From Sunxiuqinia sp965372405 (GTDB lineage: Bacteria; Bacteroidota; Bacteroidia; Bacteroidales; Prolixibacteraceae), in contig CBDVCE010000018.1 in assembly GCA_965372405.1 (NCBI GenBank), positions 1 through 64,000 of the forward strand: DNA of 64,000 nt, given 5' to 3'. Positions 26,463-33,849 of this stretch are shown here, piece by piece (the stretch's first letter is position 1; every line of letters begins with the position of its first letter). A model generated the notes under the pieces. The model had not been told where the DNA came from. It was given only the letters and a program-made list of their open reading frames with translations, and made no database searches. The translations under genes and the position numbers were made by a program.

Positions 26463-27017
26463 ATGGAAACAAAACAACACATCTGTCCTGTTAAGCGAGC
26501 TGGAGGTTTAGATAGCTCTTTTCGTAGCTTATTGCAAAATCCAAAAAAGATTCTGAAACCATATATTGAAGCTGGTGACATTGCCATTGATATGGGTTGT
26601 GGACCAGGCTTTTTTACTTTGCCGTTGGCAAATCTTGTTGGTGATTCCGGAAAAGTAATTGCAGTTGATCTTCAAAAAGAAATGCTGAATATACTGCATA
26701 ATAAGCATGCAAATACAAGTTTTGAAGAGCGAATTGAACTTCATCAATGTGAAGAAGACAAAGTTGGAGTAACACAAAAAGTTGATTTTATTCTGGCATT
26801 TTACATGGTACATGAAGTGCCTGATCCGGAAAAGCTTTTAAAAGAACTAAAATCAATACTAAATCCAAAAGGCAAAATTCTGATTGCAGAGCCCAGGTTT
26901 CATGTAACCAAGACAGACTTTAGAAGGATGTTATCAATTGCTGAAAAGCTGAACTTTAAGATTGTTGATCACCCTAAAGTATTTTTCTCCAGAGCCGTAG
27001 TTTTACAGAACGATTAA
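26463..27017 (+). CDS. Class I SAM-dependent methyltransferase
   Basis: A 184-aa Rossmann-fold methyltransferase of the UbiE/Methyltransf_11 group. SAM motif I is IDMGCGPGFFTLPLA (residues 39-53), and the acidic end of strand 2 is VIAVDLQKEML. Motif post II is FILAFYMVHEVPDPEKLLKEL, followed by LNPKGKILIAEPRFHV. The N-terminal stretch HICPVKRAGGLDSSFR has a His/Cys pattern common in this small family and may help bind the substrate or a metal. The substrate is unknown. It is a single gene flanked by small non-coding gaps. Confidence 0.88.
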   Translation: METKQHICPVKRAGGLDSSFRSLLQNPKKILKPYIEAGDIAIDMGCGPGFFTLPLANLVGDSGKVIAVDLQKEMLNILHNKHANTSFEERIELHQCEEDKVGVTQKVDFILAFYMVHEVPDPEKLLKELKSILNPKGKILIAEPRFHVTKTDFRRMLSIAEKLNFKIVDHPKVFFSRAVVLQND

Positions 27018-27046
27018 AATTGCAGATATGCTTACGCTAATTTTGG

Positions 27047-27442
27047 TCATCGTTTCATTCTTTTATAAAAAGAAAGATAAATCAGAATAAACAGCACTGT
27101 GAAAATGGTGTTGGTCATTGAGAATGAATTTTTACCGAGCCACATGATTGGTGTGAGTAATATAGCCAACTGAGCAATTAAATAAACCCAGAATCCGCAT
27201 TTTCGTAATTGATACATTCTAAATACCCCCAGGAGCGATAAAGCATACAAAACCCCAAAAGCTGCAAAATAGAGTGGGGAAGTACCATCGGTGCTTGTGA
27301 TGTTGGTAATGCTTTGGATTTTCTCTACAGCTTGCTCATAGAACAGTGCTGCTCCAAAGTAGATAATAATTGCAATACAGCCAGCAATAGCACTTAGCAG
27401 CAAGGCTGCATTAAATAATAGTGGTTTGGTATTTTGAGTCAT
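27047..27442 (-). CDS. Small four-helix membrane protein, unknown function
   Basis: 131 aa with four predicted membrane segments (about 9-30, 50-72, 82-100, 106-125) and a basic C-terminus (YKRMKR). I do not recognise a domain. Its 5' 49 bases have a gap-free, 84%-identical relative at 30149-30197 (same strand), a decayed second copy. The gene therefore belongs to a duplicated block that brackets the accessory genes upstream of it. Confidence 0.65.
   Translation of the reverse strand: MTQNTKPLLFNAALLLSAIAGCIAIIIYFGAALFYEQAVEKIQSITNITSTDGTSPLYFAAFGVLYALSLLGVFRMYQLRKCGFWVYLIAQLAILLTPIMWLGKNSFSMTNTIFTVLFILIYLSFYKRMKR
27380..27428 (-). repeat. Copy 1 of 49-nt duplicated gene segment
   Basis: Lies inside the 5' end of the 131-aa membrane protein gene. 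It aligns without gaps to 30149-30197, with 41 of 49 positions identical by hand count. Confidence 0.75.
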
Positions 27443-27584
27443 GTTGTGTATTTCTATCGCAAATATAGAATAGTTTGAGGAATGTGCTGGACGGGATTCC
27501 GAAGTGCGAACCTTTCAAGCTGTACTAAGCCAATTCGTTTATCCAGTATTTCAAATTTTCCTTCAATCGTCAAAGATGAATTGG

Positions 27585-27600
27585 CGTTGTTGCAACAACG
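27585..27600. repeat. Perfect 16-bp palindrome
   Basis: CGTTGTTGCAACAACG is self-complementary and lies 37 nt beyond the stop of the alpha/beta hydrolase gene. It could be an operator, a transcript-end hairpin or a remnant of a repeat. No T tract follows. Confidence 0.5.
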
Positions 27601-27637
27601 AGCCACAGCCCAATTAACTGCTTAATCCCGTATGGCA

Positions 27638-28525
27638 TTATGTTTTTTTGCCAGTAGTTTGTTTGATTAATTCAGATAAAACATTTTTCCATTCATCAAG
27701 CAGGAACATATGCCCTCTATTTTTTAATAAATAAAAGTTGTTATTAGGAAGTAATTCAGCTTGATATTTCCCCTGATTAACAGGAACATTTTTATCCAAA
27801 TCACCTTGCCAGATATCAAACCTTGTCTGAATTTCCTTTATATCAAATTTCCATGGAAAATTTATAATTATATCATCACGAGCTGGACCGTCTCCTCCTT
27901 GCTTATAACCTTCCTTAATGTTAGCAATTAACATTTCTTTTACTTCTAGTTTCCCGAATGGTTTCTGATCGACTTCTGGTAGAGATTGGACAAATTTATC
28001 TCCTATTTTTCCTGAGGGTTTATTTATTTGTTTGGCGGTCATTCTGCGAAAAATATATACAAGTTTTGGGTATTTTCTACCCAGAATCATCAGAAGTTTT
28101 AAAAATCCCTTGTATCCTTCGTATGGGTTTGGTCTATTTGGTGGCGCTAATCCACTCACAATTGCTCCTGAAATCACTCTCTCTGGCATTTTATAGGCGC
28201 AAACTAAGGCGTGAGATCCACCAGCTGACCAACCAAGAACATGAAATTTATCAATACCTAAATGGTCAGCAATACTTGCTACATCTTTAGGCCAATCTAA
28301 TAGTTCTCTGTTTTGTTTAGGAGATGAATTTCCGTGTCCGGGTCTATCTGTAGAAATATACCTTATACCAAGGTCTGTTAGAATACTCAGATCGGCTGGG
28401 CGTTCTAATCGTGACCCTCCTGATCCATTAAAGTGAAAAACTGGTTTTCCATTGGGTTCTCCATACTCAGCAAACCCCAGTTTTCTTCCATCTTTCAATT
28501 CCAGTATCTGATTCGTTTTATTCAT
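27638..28525 (-). CDS. Alpha/beta hydrolase
   Basis: 295 aa from ATG 28525; a TTG nine bases earlier is less likely. It has the alpha/beta hydrolase fold with oxyanion region FHFNGSGGSRLE (near residue 33), DRPGHGNSSP, nucleophile elbow GWSAGGSHA, an acidic residue in the stretch DIWQGDLDKNVP and a catalytic His in NRGHMFL near the C-terminus. The catalytic triad therefore looks complete. It has no signal peptide and is probably cytoplasmic. The substrate is unknown; this clade includes generic esterases and proline iminopeptidase relatives. It is an isolated gene in the accessory patch. Confidence 0.88.
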   Translation of the reverse strand: MNKTNQILELKDGRKLGFAEYGEPNGKPVFHFNGSGGSRLERPADLSILTDLGIRYISTDRPGHGNSSPKQNRELLDWPKDVASIADHLGIDKFHVLGWSAGGSHALVCAYKMPERVISGAIVSGLAPPNRPNPYEGYKGFLKLLMILGRKYPKLVYIFRRMTAKQINKPSGKIGDKFVQSLPEVDQKPFGKLEVKEMLIANIKEGYKQGGDGPARDDIIINFPWKFDIKEIQTRFDIWQGDLDKNVPVNQGKYQAELLPNNNFYLLKNRGHMFLLDEWKNVLSELIKQTTGKKT

Positions 28526-28631
28526 AATTGCCAATATTTCATAGACTTAGTCTGTTTTCTATTTCAAATTGCGCGAGTCAAGAAGATTCGAGCCAGAAGG
28601 AGGGGCAGTCTACTCGACTGTGTGCTGTATT

Positions 28632-28904
28632 TTATTCATTTAAGATTAATTCTCTTATCTTTTTTACAAAATTAGGATGGTTTAAAACCCAATTTTCAAA
28701 ATCATCTTGACCAATGTTGATGATGTAAGGTTGTCCTCCTCCGTGATATTCACTAAATGGATTGAATCTAATCCAATTATCTTTTTTATTCGTGTAGTAA
28801 ATTCTCCAATTTATAGAATCAACCTTGATTTCAATTAGCTCATTTTGTTTTATCAAATTCTCGGAAAAATCGAATACGTCATATGATTCATATTTCTTTT
28901 TCAT
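28632..28904 (-). CDS. Imm27-like immunity protein
   Basis: A 90-aa acidic soluble protein. The stretch NWIRFNPFSEYHGGGQPYI matches the Imm27 signature as I recall it (W, P, SE.HGGG.P). It lies 10 bp downstream of an EndoU-like nuclease gene on the same strand, the usual toxin then immunity order of polymorphic toxin cassettes. It would bind and neutralise that nuclease. The assignment is by motif and context, without a profile search. Confidence 0.7.
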   Translation of the reverse strand: MKKKYESYDVFDFSENLIKQNELIEIKVDSINWRIYYTNKKDNWIRFNPFSEYHGGGQPYIINIGQDDFENWVLNHPNFVKKIRELILNE

Positions 28905-28914
28905 GGTCGCATTT

Positions 28915-29598
28915 CTATTGGGGATTATTTATAACTGGGAAAAATGTAATAATTTTCTCATTCTCGTCTATAATGAACTTAACTTGAACACCACTTGGAG
29001 TAGATGCCAAATAAATATTACCAGTGTCGTGAGTTTTATTTTCATAAGCATAAGCACATTCATGAAATAATTGATGCATAGACCAACTGTCTGGGAAAAA
29101 AGTTGTTATTTCATCTTTCTCAATCCATTGCTCCGTATTTTCATTTAACTTCTCAATTTTAGCGGAGTAAATACCTGTAGTTTCTTCAATACTTATTTTT
29201 TTAATAATTCTTATTCTATCCGGATGGTAGAAATGGACACCTTTCACTTTCTGTCTTGAAATTTTCCCTACTGTCATGTGGTGTAATGAATCAATAAATG
29301 TTTTTTCATATGAGGAGTCTGGTTTTGTAAAAATAAGGTCTTTAATTTCTTTTATGTTTTTACTTTTTGAAACTCTGTCTTTGAGCTTTTGGCTTTTAAT
29401 GGAACTGAAAATAAATGACCTCTTTATAAGTTCGTAAAGAGAGCTAAATGGTCCTTCTCCTTGATTTTTATCTGTCCAGTTAATTTCAAGTGGGAAAAGA
29501 TTCTTTTTCATTTTAGTAATGACAGGTATATCACTGCTTTTCTTAGTCAGGTTGTCATAAGGAGCTTTGGCGATATAGTAGTAAAAATCATTTTCCAT
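28915..29598 (-). CDS. EndoU-like nuclease toxin domain, orphan
   Basis: 227 aa. The C-terminal half looks like the bacterial EndoU RNase domain of polymorphic toxins. His106/His107 (HHMTVGK) and His122 (GVHFYHP) are candidate catalytic His residues. GIYSAKIEKL is followed by TTFFPDSWSMHQLFHECAYAYENK, with a Lys (Lys161) just upstream of TTFFP. The first ~95 residues have no recognised delivery domain (no signal peptide, PAAR, VgrG, Rhs or LXG motif). It may be a detached toxin tip left after recombination, or a stand-alone toxin. The immunity gene follows 10 bp downstream. Confidence 0.65.
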   Translation of the reverse strand: MENDFYYYIAKAPYDNLTKKSSDIPVITKMKKNLFPLEINWTDKNQGEGPFSSLYELIKRSFIFSSIKSQKLKDRVSKSKNIKEIKDLIFTKPDSSYEKTFIDSLHHMTVGKISRQKVKGVHFYHPDRIRIIKKISIEETTGIYSAKIEKLNENTEQWIEKDEITTFFPDSWSMHQLFHECAYAYENKTHDTGNIYLASTPSGVQVKFIIDENEKIITFFPVINNPQ

Positions 29599-29622
29599 TT
29601 ATTGTCATCGGTCTGTTTAATA

Positions 29623-29689
29623 TTGCACACAACATATGTGCAACCCAAGTATTTGGGTTATCATCCCTATTTGAGTGTGCAACCCAAGT
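29623..29689. repeat. Nested inverted and direct repeats upstream of toxin gene
   Basis: TTGCACA/TGTGCAA (29623-29629 with 29637-29643) and AACCCAA/TTGGGTT (29642-29648 with 29653-29659) form two small hairpins. The 14-mer TGTGCAACCCAAGT occurs at 29637-29650 and again at 29676-29689. It lies directly upstream of the EndoU-like gene on its promoter side, so it could be an operator or the scar of an insertion. Confidence 0.55.
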
Positions 29690-29728
29690 TTTGATCAACT
29701 AAATTAATCATTTTACATATTTAATGGG

Positions 29729-29756
29729 GTGGTTTGTTGAGAATATGTTTATAAAA
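29729..29756 (+). repeat. Left 28-nt direct repeat
   Basis: 27 of 28 bases match 30190-30217. The pair encloses the hairpin array. The right copy is continuous with the decayed membrane-protein segment, whereas this copy carries only the gene-edge part. Confidence 0.7.
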
Positions 29757-29861
29757 GAGTTCAGGATGACATCTTCTTTTTTAATCTTCGATTTCAAATA
29801 ATGCTTTATCTCCAAATAATGGGTTGTACAATATAGCCTGCTGCAAATTGTCATATTTATG

Positions 29862-30125
29862 TGGGAGAACTCCCAAACCCGAGAAAATGAAAAAGGAAGT
29901 CGTGGAGAAACTCCCAAGCATTGCCCTGGTGTTTGGGGAAGGCTTGGCACAAGTCCCAAAGGCCATCCAAACAATAAAGTATGCTATGGGAGAACTCCCA
30001 AAGGTCGTCCAAATGAAAAGTGAAGCCTTGGGACTACTCCCAAACGTTGCCCCAGCATTTAGGGAAGCTTTGGGACAAGTCCCACGCCTTCCCCAGCCAA
30101 AAGTGAAGTTTTGGGAGTTGTCCCA
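29862..30125 (+). repeat. Tandem array of seven hairpins, 41-42 nt period
   Basis: Seven short stem-loops of the form TGGGA-N4-TCCCA recur with their TCCCA arms at about 29871, 29912, 29954, 29996, 30038, 30080 and 30121. The intervals are 41, 42, 42, 42, 42 and 41 nt. Spacers are degenerate but share CATTTGG/CCAAA and GAAGCTTTGG-type words. The plus strand is purine-rich between arms. A period of 42 keeps reading frames open on both strands, which would give 14-residue repeats, but no start signal or matching protein is recognised. Confidence 0.8.
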
Positions 30126-30148
30126 TGGCAATTCAGGTTAATAGTACG

Positions 30149-30197
30149 GCCAACAATAGCACCTAACAGCAATGTTGCATACAATAATCGTGGTTTG
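30149..30197 (-). pseudogene. Decayed copy of the 131-aa membrane protein gene
   Basis: Gap-free match (41/49) to 27380-27428. The minus-strand translation NKPRLLYATLLLGAIVGRTI aligns with TKPLLFNAALLLSAIAGC of the intact protein. The segment breaks off downstream at about 30148, where the hairpin array begins, so only the first membrane helix survives. Confidence 0.7.
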
Positions 30198-30217
30198 TTG
30201 AAAATATGTTTATAAAA
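30190..30217 (+). repeat. Right 28-nt direct repeat
   Basis: 27 of 28 bases match 29729-29756. It overlaps the gene-start end of the decayed membrane-protein segment. Confidence 0.7.
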
Positions 30218-30265
30218 CCAAATTAATAGGACTTTGGGTTAAAACCCTTTTTTTGATGCGTTAAC

Positions 30266-30379
30266 TAACCCCGGCATTAATGCCGGGGTTAATGAAATCC
30301 AGATACGACAGGGGCTTCAGCCCCAAATAACAAAGAATTAAATCAGGCACTAATGAAACAATCCCGATAATTATCGGGA
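30266..30379. repeat. Cluster of three REP-like palindromes
   Basis: A perfect 26-bp palindrome at 30266-30291 (centre CCGGCATTAATGCCGG), the hairpin GGGGCTTCAGCCCC at 30311-30324 and a perfect 18-bp palindrome TCCCGATAATTATCGGGA at 30362-30379 follow each other within 114 bp. Such words recur as dispersed repeats in Bacteroidota (recollection). They separate the accessory patch from the DUF1858 gene. Confidence 0.7.
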
Positions 30380-30419
30380 CAGGATGACTTCTTATTGTGT
30401 AGCTTTAATTACACCAGTT

Positions 30420-30941
30420 TTATTCCTTTTTAAAATAAACCCAATATTCTTCATCGGCTTTTTTATCTAGCCAATGCAAATAATCTAAGCTTAATGATTT
30501 GTCGATAAGTGGAGCAGGAATAAATGGAGCCACTACCTTTAATATTTGCTCGGTATTTAGTTTTTTAATGGCAGCCATAACTTCGTGTACCGGTTGTTCT
30601 CCTGCATTCAGCATTTCCCGAATATCAATTGTTTCAGTAACTTTTGATTCATTAAACCAGCCAGGTTGAACCGAATTATATTTTTTGCTTTCAAACTCTA
30701 AATTATCGATAGTTGATTGTCCAACTTCGGAACGCAGCTTATTAATTAAGTCTTCCACTTTTAAGCCACCTATTACAGCAGCCTGACTTAAACTGGTAAT
30801 TTTAGTAATGGTTTTTCGCAATACCGGATTTCTAAGCTTTTTAAACTGAGGTGCGGAGCCAATTAAAGTTTCCTCTAATTCAGGGTATGACTCTAATAAA
30901 TCATATATTTTAGTTTTGGGAGTAATAATTAATTTTTCCAT
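30420..30941 (-). CDS. DUF1858-domain protein
   Basis: 173 aa from ATG 30941; an ATG at 30962 adds seven residues and would overlap the upstream gene by 17 bp. The N-terminal DUF1858 domain (1-70) reads KLIITPKTKIYDLLESYPELEETLIGSAPQFKKLRNPVLRKTI-like with AAVIGGLKVEDLINKL. The C-terminal 60 residues (GEQPVHEVMAAIKKL, APFIPAPLIDKSLS) resemble DUF2249. Such domains accompany hemerythrin/DUF438 proteins in anaerobes and are linked to handling of NO or iron-sulfur damage; the exact role is not established here. It is co-transcribed with the DUF438 protein upstream. Confidence 0.82.
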   Translation of the reverse strand: MEKLIITPKTKIYDLLESYPELEETLIGSAPQFKKLRNPVLRKTITKITSLSQAAVIGGLKVEDLINKLRSEVGQSTIDNLEFESKKYNSVQPGWFNESKVTETIDIREMLNAGEQPVHEVMAAIKKLNTEQILKVVAPFIPAPLIDKSLSLDYLHWLDKKADEEYWVYFKKE

Positions 30942-30945
30942 CCTT

Positions 30946-32187
30946 TTATTCTTTTTGATCATTGTATGATAATATACGTCTTTCGCCTTCTAAAGCCCTG
31001 TTTTCTGATAAATCCTGAGATACCTCCAGTGTTCCTAAGTATTCACCATCTTCATCTCTCAGGGCAAAATATTCTATTTTTATAAACTTACCCTTCATCT
31101 GAATCCAGAAGGGTGCATGTGAAGCTTTGCCTGATTTGAAGTCTTCTAATATTTTCTCAACAATATGGCTACTCCCCGGAGGATGGCACAAACGCACATC
31201 ACGGTTTATTATTGAACGGCTACGGGCAAAAATCCGCTCTTTTCCTTGTGTGAAATACTTCACTTTGTCGTTTTTATCCACAAAGGTCATGTCGGCAGGG
31301 ATACTATTAAGGATAGCCATAATTTCTCTGGCCGTAAAGCTACCAGAGGGTAATTGTATGCTTCCATCGGTTGTTACTCCGGCTTCTTCTTTTAAATCAG
31401 CTAATCCTTCGGGTTTCCATTCTACCTGTGGATCATATAATGTAAAACCAAATTCAAGAGTTTGATTATGAATGCTCCACCAATCTTCGGTAGTTAGAAT
31501 ATCCATACTCATTGGAAAAAGAATTTCCTCTTCCTTTGTCACCATTTCAACTAATGTTTTTAAAGTAGGGAAGAATAATAAGTCGAGAGCATCGGCCAAA
31601 TCTTCTTTGGTAAGTTCCGTAGATTTTAACAATTCGGCACAACCATTTAATTGCTCTCTAATTTCATCATGCTTACCCCACATCACTTTGGGAGGTCCGG
31701 TAATTTCATTTTTCTCTAAATAAGGGAAAACCAAATACTCTTTGCGCTGATAGTGCTTATCTACATCCATCAATTCATTGAAACTGCCTTGCAGTGCAAA
31801 AATGTATTTCTCAAATTCATTACTCTTAACCAGATTAAGGTTTTTCAATAAGTTTTCTGTCTTTTCAGCAACCTTCTTTAATTCGATATTTTCTTTTTGA
31901 AATACATCAACCGGATGGCCTTCAGGAATAGCTTTTGCATTGCTTAAATCAACATTCCCTTCCAATACAGAACCATGGATATCGCAAAGTTTAAGTACCG
32001 CCGATTCTGGTAGTCCTTCCTGAATCAATTCTTGTTCAACTTCAACAACTTCACCGTAGGGAATACTTCTTAAAGATTCAACGAGCTCTTGACGTACAGT
32101 CTCGGCAGATTCACCTTCATGTAACTTTAAAATGAGTTCTTTTAATCGCTCTTTACGATATTTTGAGTTATTTAATAATTCACTCAT
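30946..32187 (-). CDS. DUF438 / hemerythrin / PAS protein
   Basis: 413 aa from ATG 32187; a frame open to a TTG at 32244 is not needed. DUF438 occupies about 1-95 (ERLKELILKLHEGE, IPYGEVVEVEQELIQEG). A hemerythrin-like four-helix region follows (about 110-255), with DKHYQRKEYLVFPYLEK, WGKHDEIREQLN and EEEILFPMSMDIL supplying His and Glu ligands. The C-terminal PAS domain (about 290-405) has MTFVDKNDKVKYFTQGKERIF and RDVRLCHPPGSSHIVEKILEDF. It is probably a cytoplasmic oxygen, NO or redox sensor or scavenger rather than an enzyme (inference). The DUF1858 gene follows within 5 bp. Confidence 0.88.
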   Translation of the reverse strand: MSELLNNSKYRKERLKELILKLHEGESAETVRQELVESLRSIPYGEVVEVEQELIQEGLPESAVLKLCDIHGSVLEGNVDLSNAKAIPEGHPVDVFQKENIELKKVAEKTENLLKNLNLVKSNEFEKYIFALQGSFNELMDVDKHYQRKEYLVFPYLEKNEITGPPKVMWGKHDEIREQLNGCAELLKSTELTKEDLADALDLLFFPTLKTLVEMVTKEEEILFPMSMDILTTEDWWSIHNQTLEFGFTLYDPQVEWKPEGLADLKEEAGVTTDGSIQLPSGSFTAREIMAILNSIPADMTFVDKNDKVKYFTQGKERIFARSRSIINRDVRLCHPPGSSHIVEKILEDFKSGKASHAPFWIQMKGKFIKIEYFALRDEDGEYLGTLEVSQDLSENRALEGERRILSYNDQKE

Positions 32188-32546
32188 ATAATGATTGGAT
32201 ATGGTTAATAATTCGTATTGTTTGCTTTTCAAGATTAACAACAAAAGTTTGTTGCAGATGTTTGTCTTGAATCTTTATCAGGTTAACAGTTATTTGCTTC
32301 GTCATTATTTAATGAAGGCTTCCCCAGCTCTAAAGTGAGCCGAAAAATCAAAATTCCCTTTAGGGTTAGGGTGATTTTTGATTTTCAATCCTTTTTTTTG
32401 ATTGTTAATCGAACTCAGTTAATAGTGTAGTATAACTCGCATGTTAAATGTTTAAAAATATTGGGTATTTGTGATAAATACTGCTTTTTAGCACTTTTAA
32501 AAAGTTGTACATTTGAGCTTTGTTTCAAAAACGTAAAATTACTGCA
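32188..32546. other. Intergenic region upstream of glyA
   Basis: A 359-nt divergent gap. It holds a long imperfect inverted repeat (about 32341-32384: AAAAATCAAAATTCCCT opposite AGGGTGATTTTTGATTTT), a run of eight T residues (32393-32400) between CAATC and GATTG, and a -7 box at 32508-32515. I see no gene and no recognisable riboswitch. Confidence 0.5.
32508..32515 (+). promoter_or_regulatory. -7 box for glyA
   Basis: TACATTTG matches TAnnTTTG and lies 31 nt before ATG 32547. It almost abuts a possible TTG start at 32520, which favours the ATG. No -33 match is seen. Confidence 0.4.
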
Positions 32547-33827
32547 ATGAAGAGAGATCAAATTGTATTCGACATTATTGAAAAAGAACGCAATCGTCAG
32601 GTTAGTGGAATCGAGCTAATTGCTTCTGAAAACTTTGTTAGCGAACAGGTTATGGAAGCTATGGGTTCTGTAATGACTAATAAATACGCTGAAGGTTATC
32701 CTGGAAAAAGATATTATGGAGGTTGTCAGTTTGTTGACATGACCGAACAATTGGCTATTGACCGTATTAAAGAGCTTTTCGGAGCTGCTTATGCCAATGT
32801 TCAGGCACACTCTGGAGCACAGGCAAATGCCGCTGTTTTAAGTGTAATTTTAAAGCCGGGTGATACTTTCCTTGGTTTAGATCTTTCTCATGGTGGTCAC
32901 CTTTCTCACGGATCTCCGGTAAACTCATCGGGCATTTTGTATAAGCCGGTTGCTTATCATGTATCGGAAGATACTGGTCTTGTTGATTATGATGAGATGG
33001 AAGCTTTGGCATTAGAGCACAAACCTAAATTAATTATTGGTGGTGCTTCTGCTTATTCCCGCGAATGGGATTATGCACGCATGAGAGCAATTGCTGATAA
33101 GGTAGGTGCAATGTTTATGGTGGATATGGCTCACCCTGCAGGATTGATTGCTGCGGGTTTACTCGAAAATCCAGTTCCTCATGCTCATATTGTAACATCT
33201 ACAACTCACAAAACATTACGCGGCCCTCGTGGTGGTATTATTTTGATGGGCGAAGATTTTGAAAATCCTTTTGGCTTTAAAACTCCTAAAGGTGTTACCA
33301 AAATGATGTCTGCAGTACTTGATTTCTCTGTGTTCCCAGGACAACAAGGAGGACCACTACAGCATGTGATTGCATCTAAAGCAATTGCTTTTGGTGAAGC
33401 ACTTGATCCTTCATATAAAGTATATCAGGCACAGGTTCAGAAGAATGCAGCTGTAATGGCTCAGGCTTTTGTTGATAAAGGATACAAAGTTATTTCGAAT
33501 GGTACTGATAACCACAGTATGTTGATTGATCTTCGTACTAAATTCCCTGAATTGACTGGTAAAGTAGCTGAAAACACATTGGTAAAGGCTGATATTACGA
33601 TCAATAAAAACATGGTTCCTTTTGATAGCCGTTCTCCATTCACAACTTCAGGAATGCGTGTTGGAACAGCAGCAATTACAACCCGTGGTTTAAAAGAAGA
33701 TCAAATGCCGGCAATTGTTGAGTATATTGACATTGTATTGAGCAATGTTGAAGATGAAGCAGTTATTAAAAAGGTTTGCGGACAAGTAAATGACATGATG
33801 CAAGACTTACCATTATTTGCATGGTAG
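32547..33827 (+). CDS. glyA: Serine hydroxymethyltransferase
   Basis: A 426-aa PLP enzyme converting serine plus THF to glycine plus methylene-THF. Start ATG 32547 (MKRDQIVFDIIEKER) gives standard family length. Motifs are GIELIASENF, TNKYAEGYPGKRYYGGC, AHSGAQANAAV, LDLSHGGHLSHGS, MVDMAHPAGLIAAG, and the PLP lysine in TSTTHKTLRGPRGG. The C-terminus includes SGMRVGTAAITTRG. A T-tracted hairpin follows the stop, so it is monocistronic. Confidence 0.96.
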   Translation: MKRDQIVFDIIEKERNRQVSGIELIASENFVSEQVMEAMGSVMTNKYAEGYPGKRYYGGCQFVDMTEQLAIDRIKELFGAAYANVQAHSGAQANAAVLSVILKPGDTFLGLDLSHGGHLSHGSPVNSSGILYKPVAYHVSEDTGLVDYDEMEALALEHKPKLIIGGASAYSREWDYARMRAIADKVGAMFMVDMAHPAGLIAAGLLENPVPHAHIVTSTTHKTLRGPRGGIILMGEDFENPFGFKTPKGVTKMMSAVLDFSVFPGQQGGPLQHVIASKAIAFGEALDPSYKVYQAQVQKNAAVMAQAFVDKGYKVISNGTDNHSMLIDLRTKFPELTGKVAENTLVKADITINKNMVPFDSRSPFTTSGMRVGTAAITTRGLKEDQMPAIVEYIDIVLSNVEDEAVIKKVCGQVNDMMQDLPLFAW

Positions 33828-33849
33828 TTAAATTATAAGGTATATTTGA

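Larger units (their letters stand above)
29599..30419. other. Repeat-rich non-coding region
   Basis: An 821-nt gap without a convincing gene. In order it holds an inverted-repeat pair at 29623-29659, 28-nt direct repeats at 29729 and 30190, a seven-hairpin array at 29862-30125, a decayed gene segment at 30149-30197, a GGGTT-AA-AACCC hairpin with seven T residues (30236-30254) and three palindromes at 30266-30379. Open frames of about 100 codons cross the array on both strands because its period is a multiple of three; I do not call them genes. Confidence 0.7.

Noticed and set aside
27585..27600. Integron attC-like site
   Set aside because: The palindrome and small gene cassettes suggested one, but no R/L box pairs or integrase were found.
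29862..30125. CRISPR array
   Set aside because: The regular spacing looks similar, but the repeated part is a 14-nt hairpin, spacers are themselves related in sequence, and no cas genes are present.
29781..30141. Open frames of 105 and 116 codons crossing the hairpin array on opposite strands
   Set aside because: Both are open because the repeat period is 42 nt. Neither has a promoter, recognisable domain or family, and the repeat words explain the residues. A 14-residue-repeat protein cannot be fully excluded.
32341..32410. Riboswitch or leader attenuator upstream of glyA
   Set aside because: An imperfect inverted repeat and a T run are present, but I could not match a glycine, THF or SAM-type core, and the promoter box lies downstream of it.
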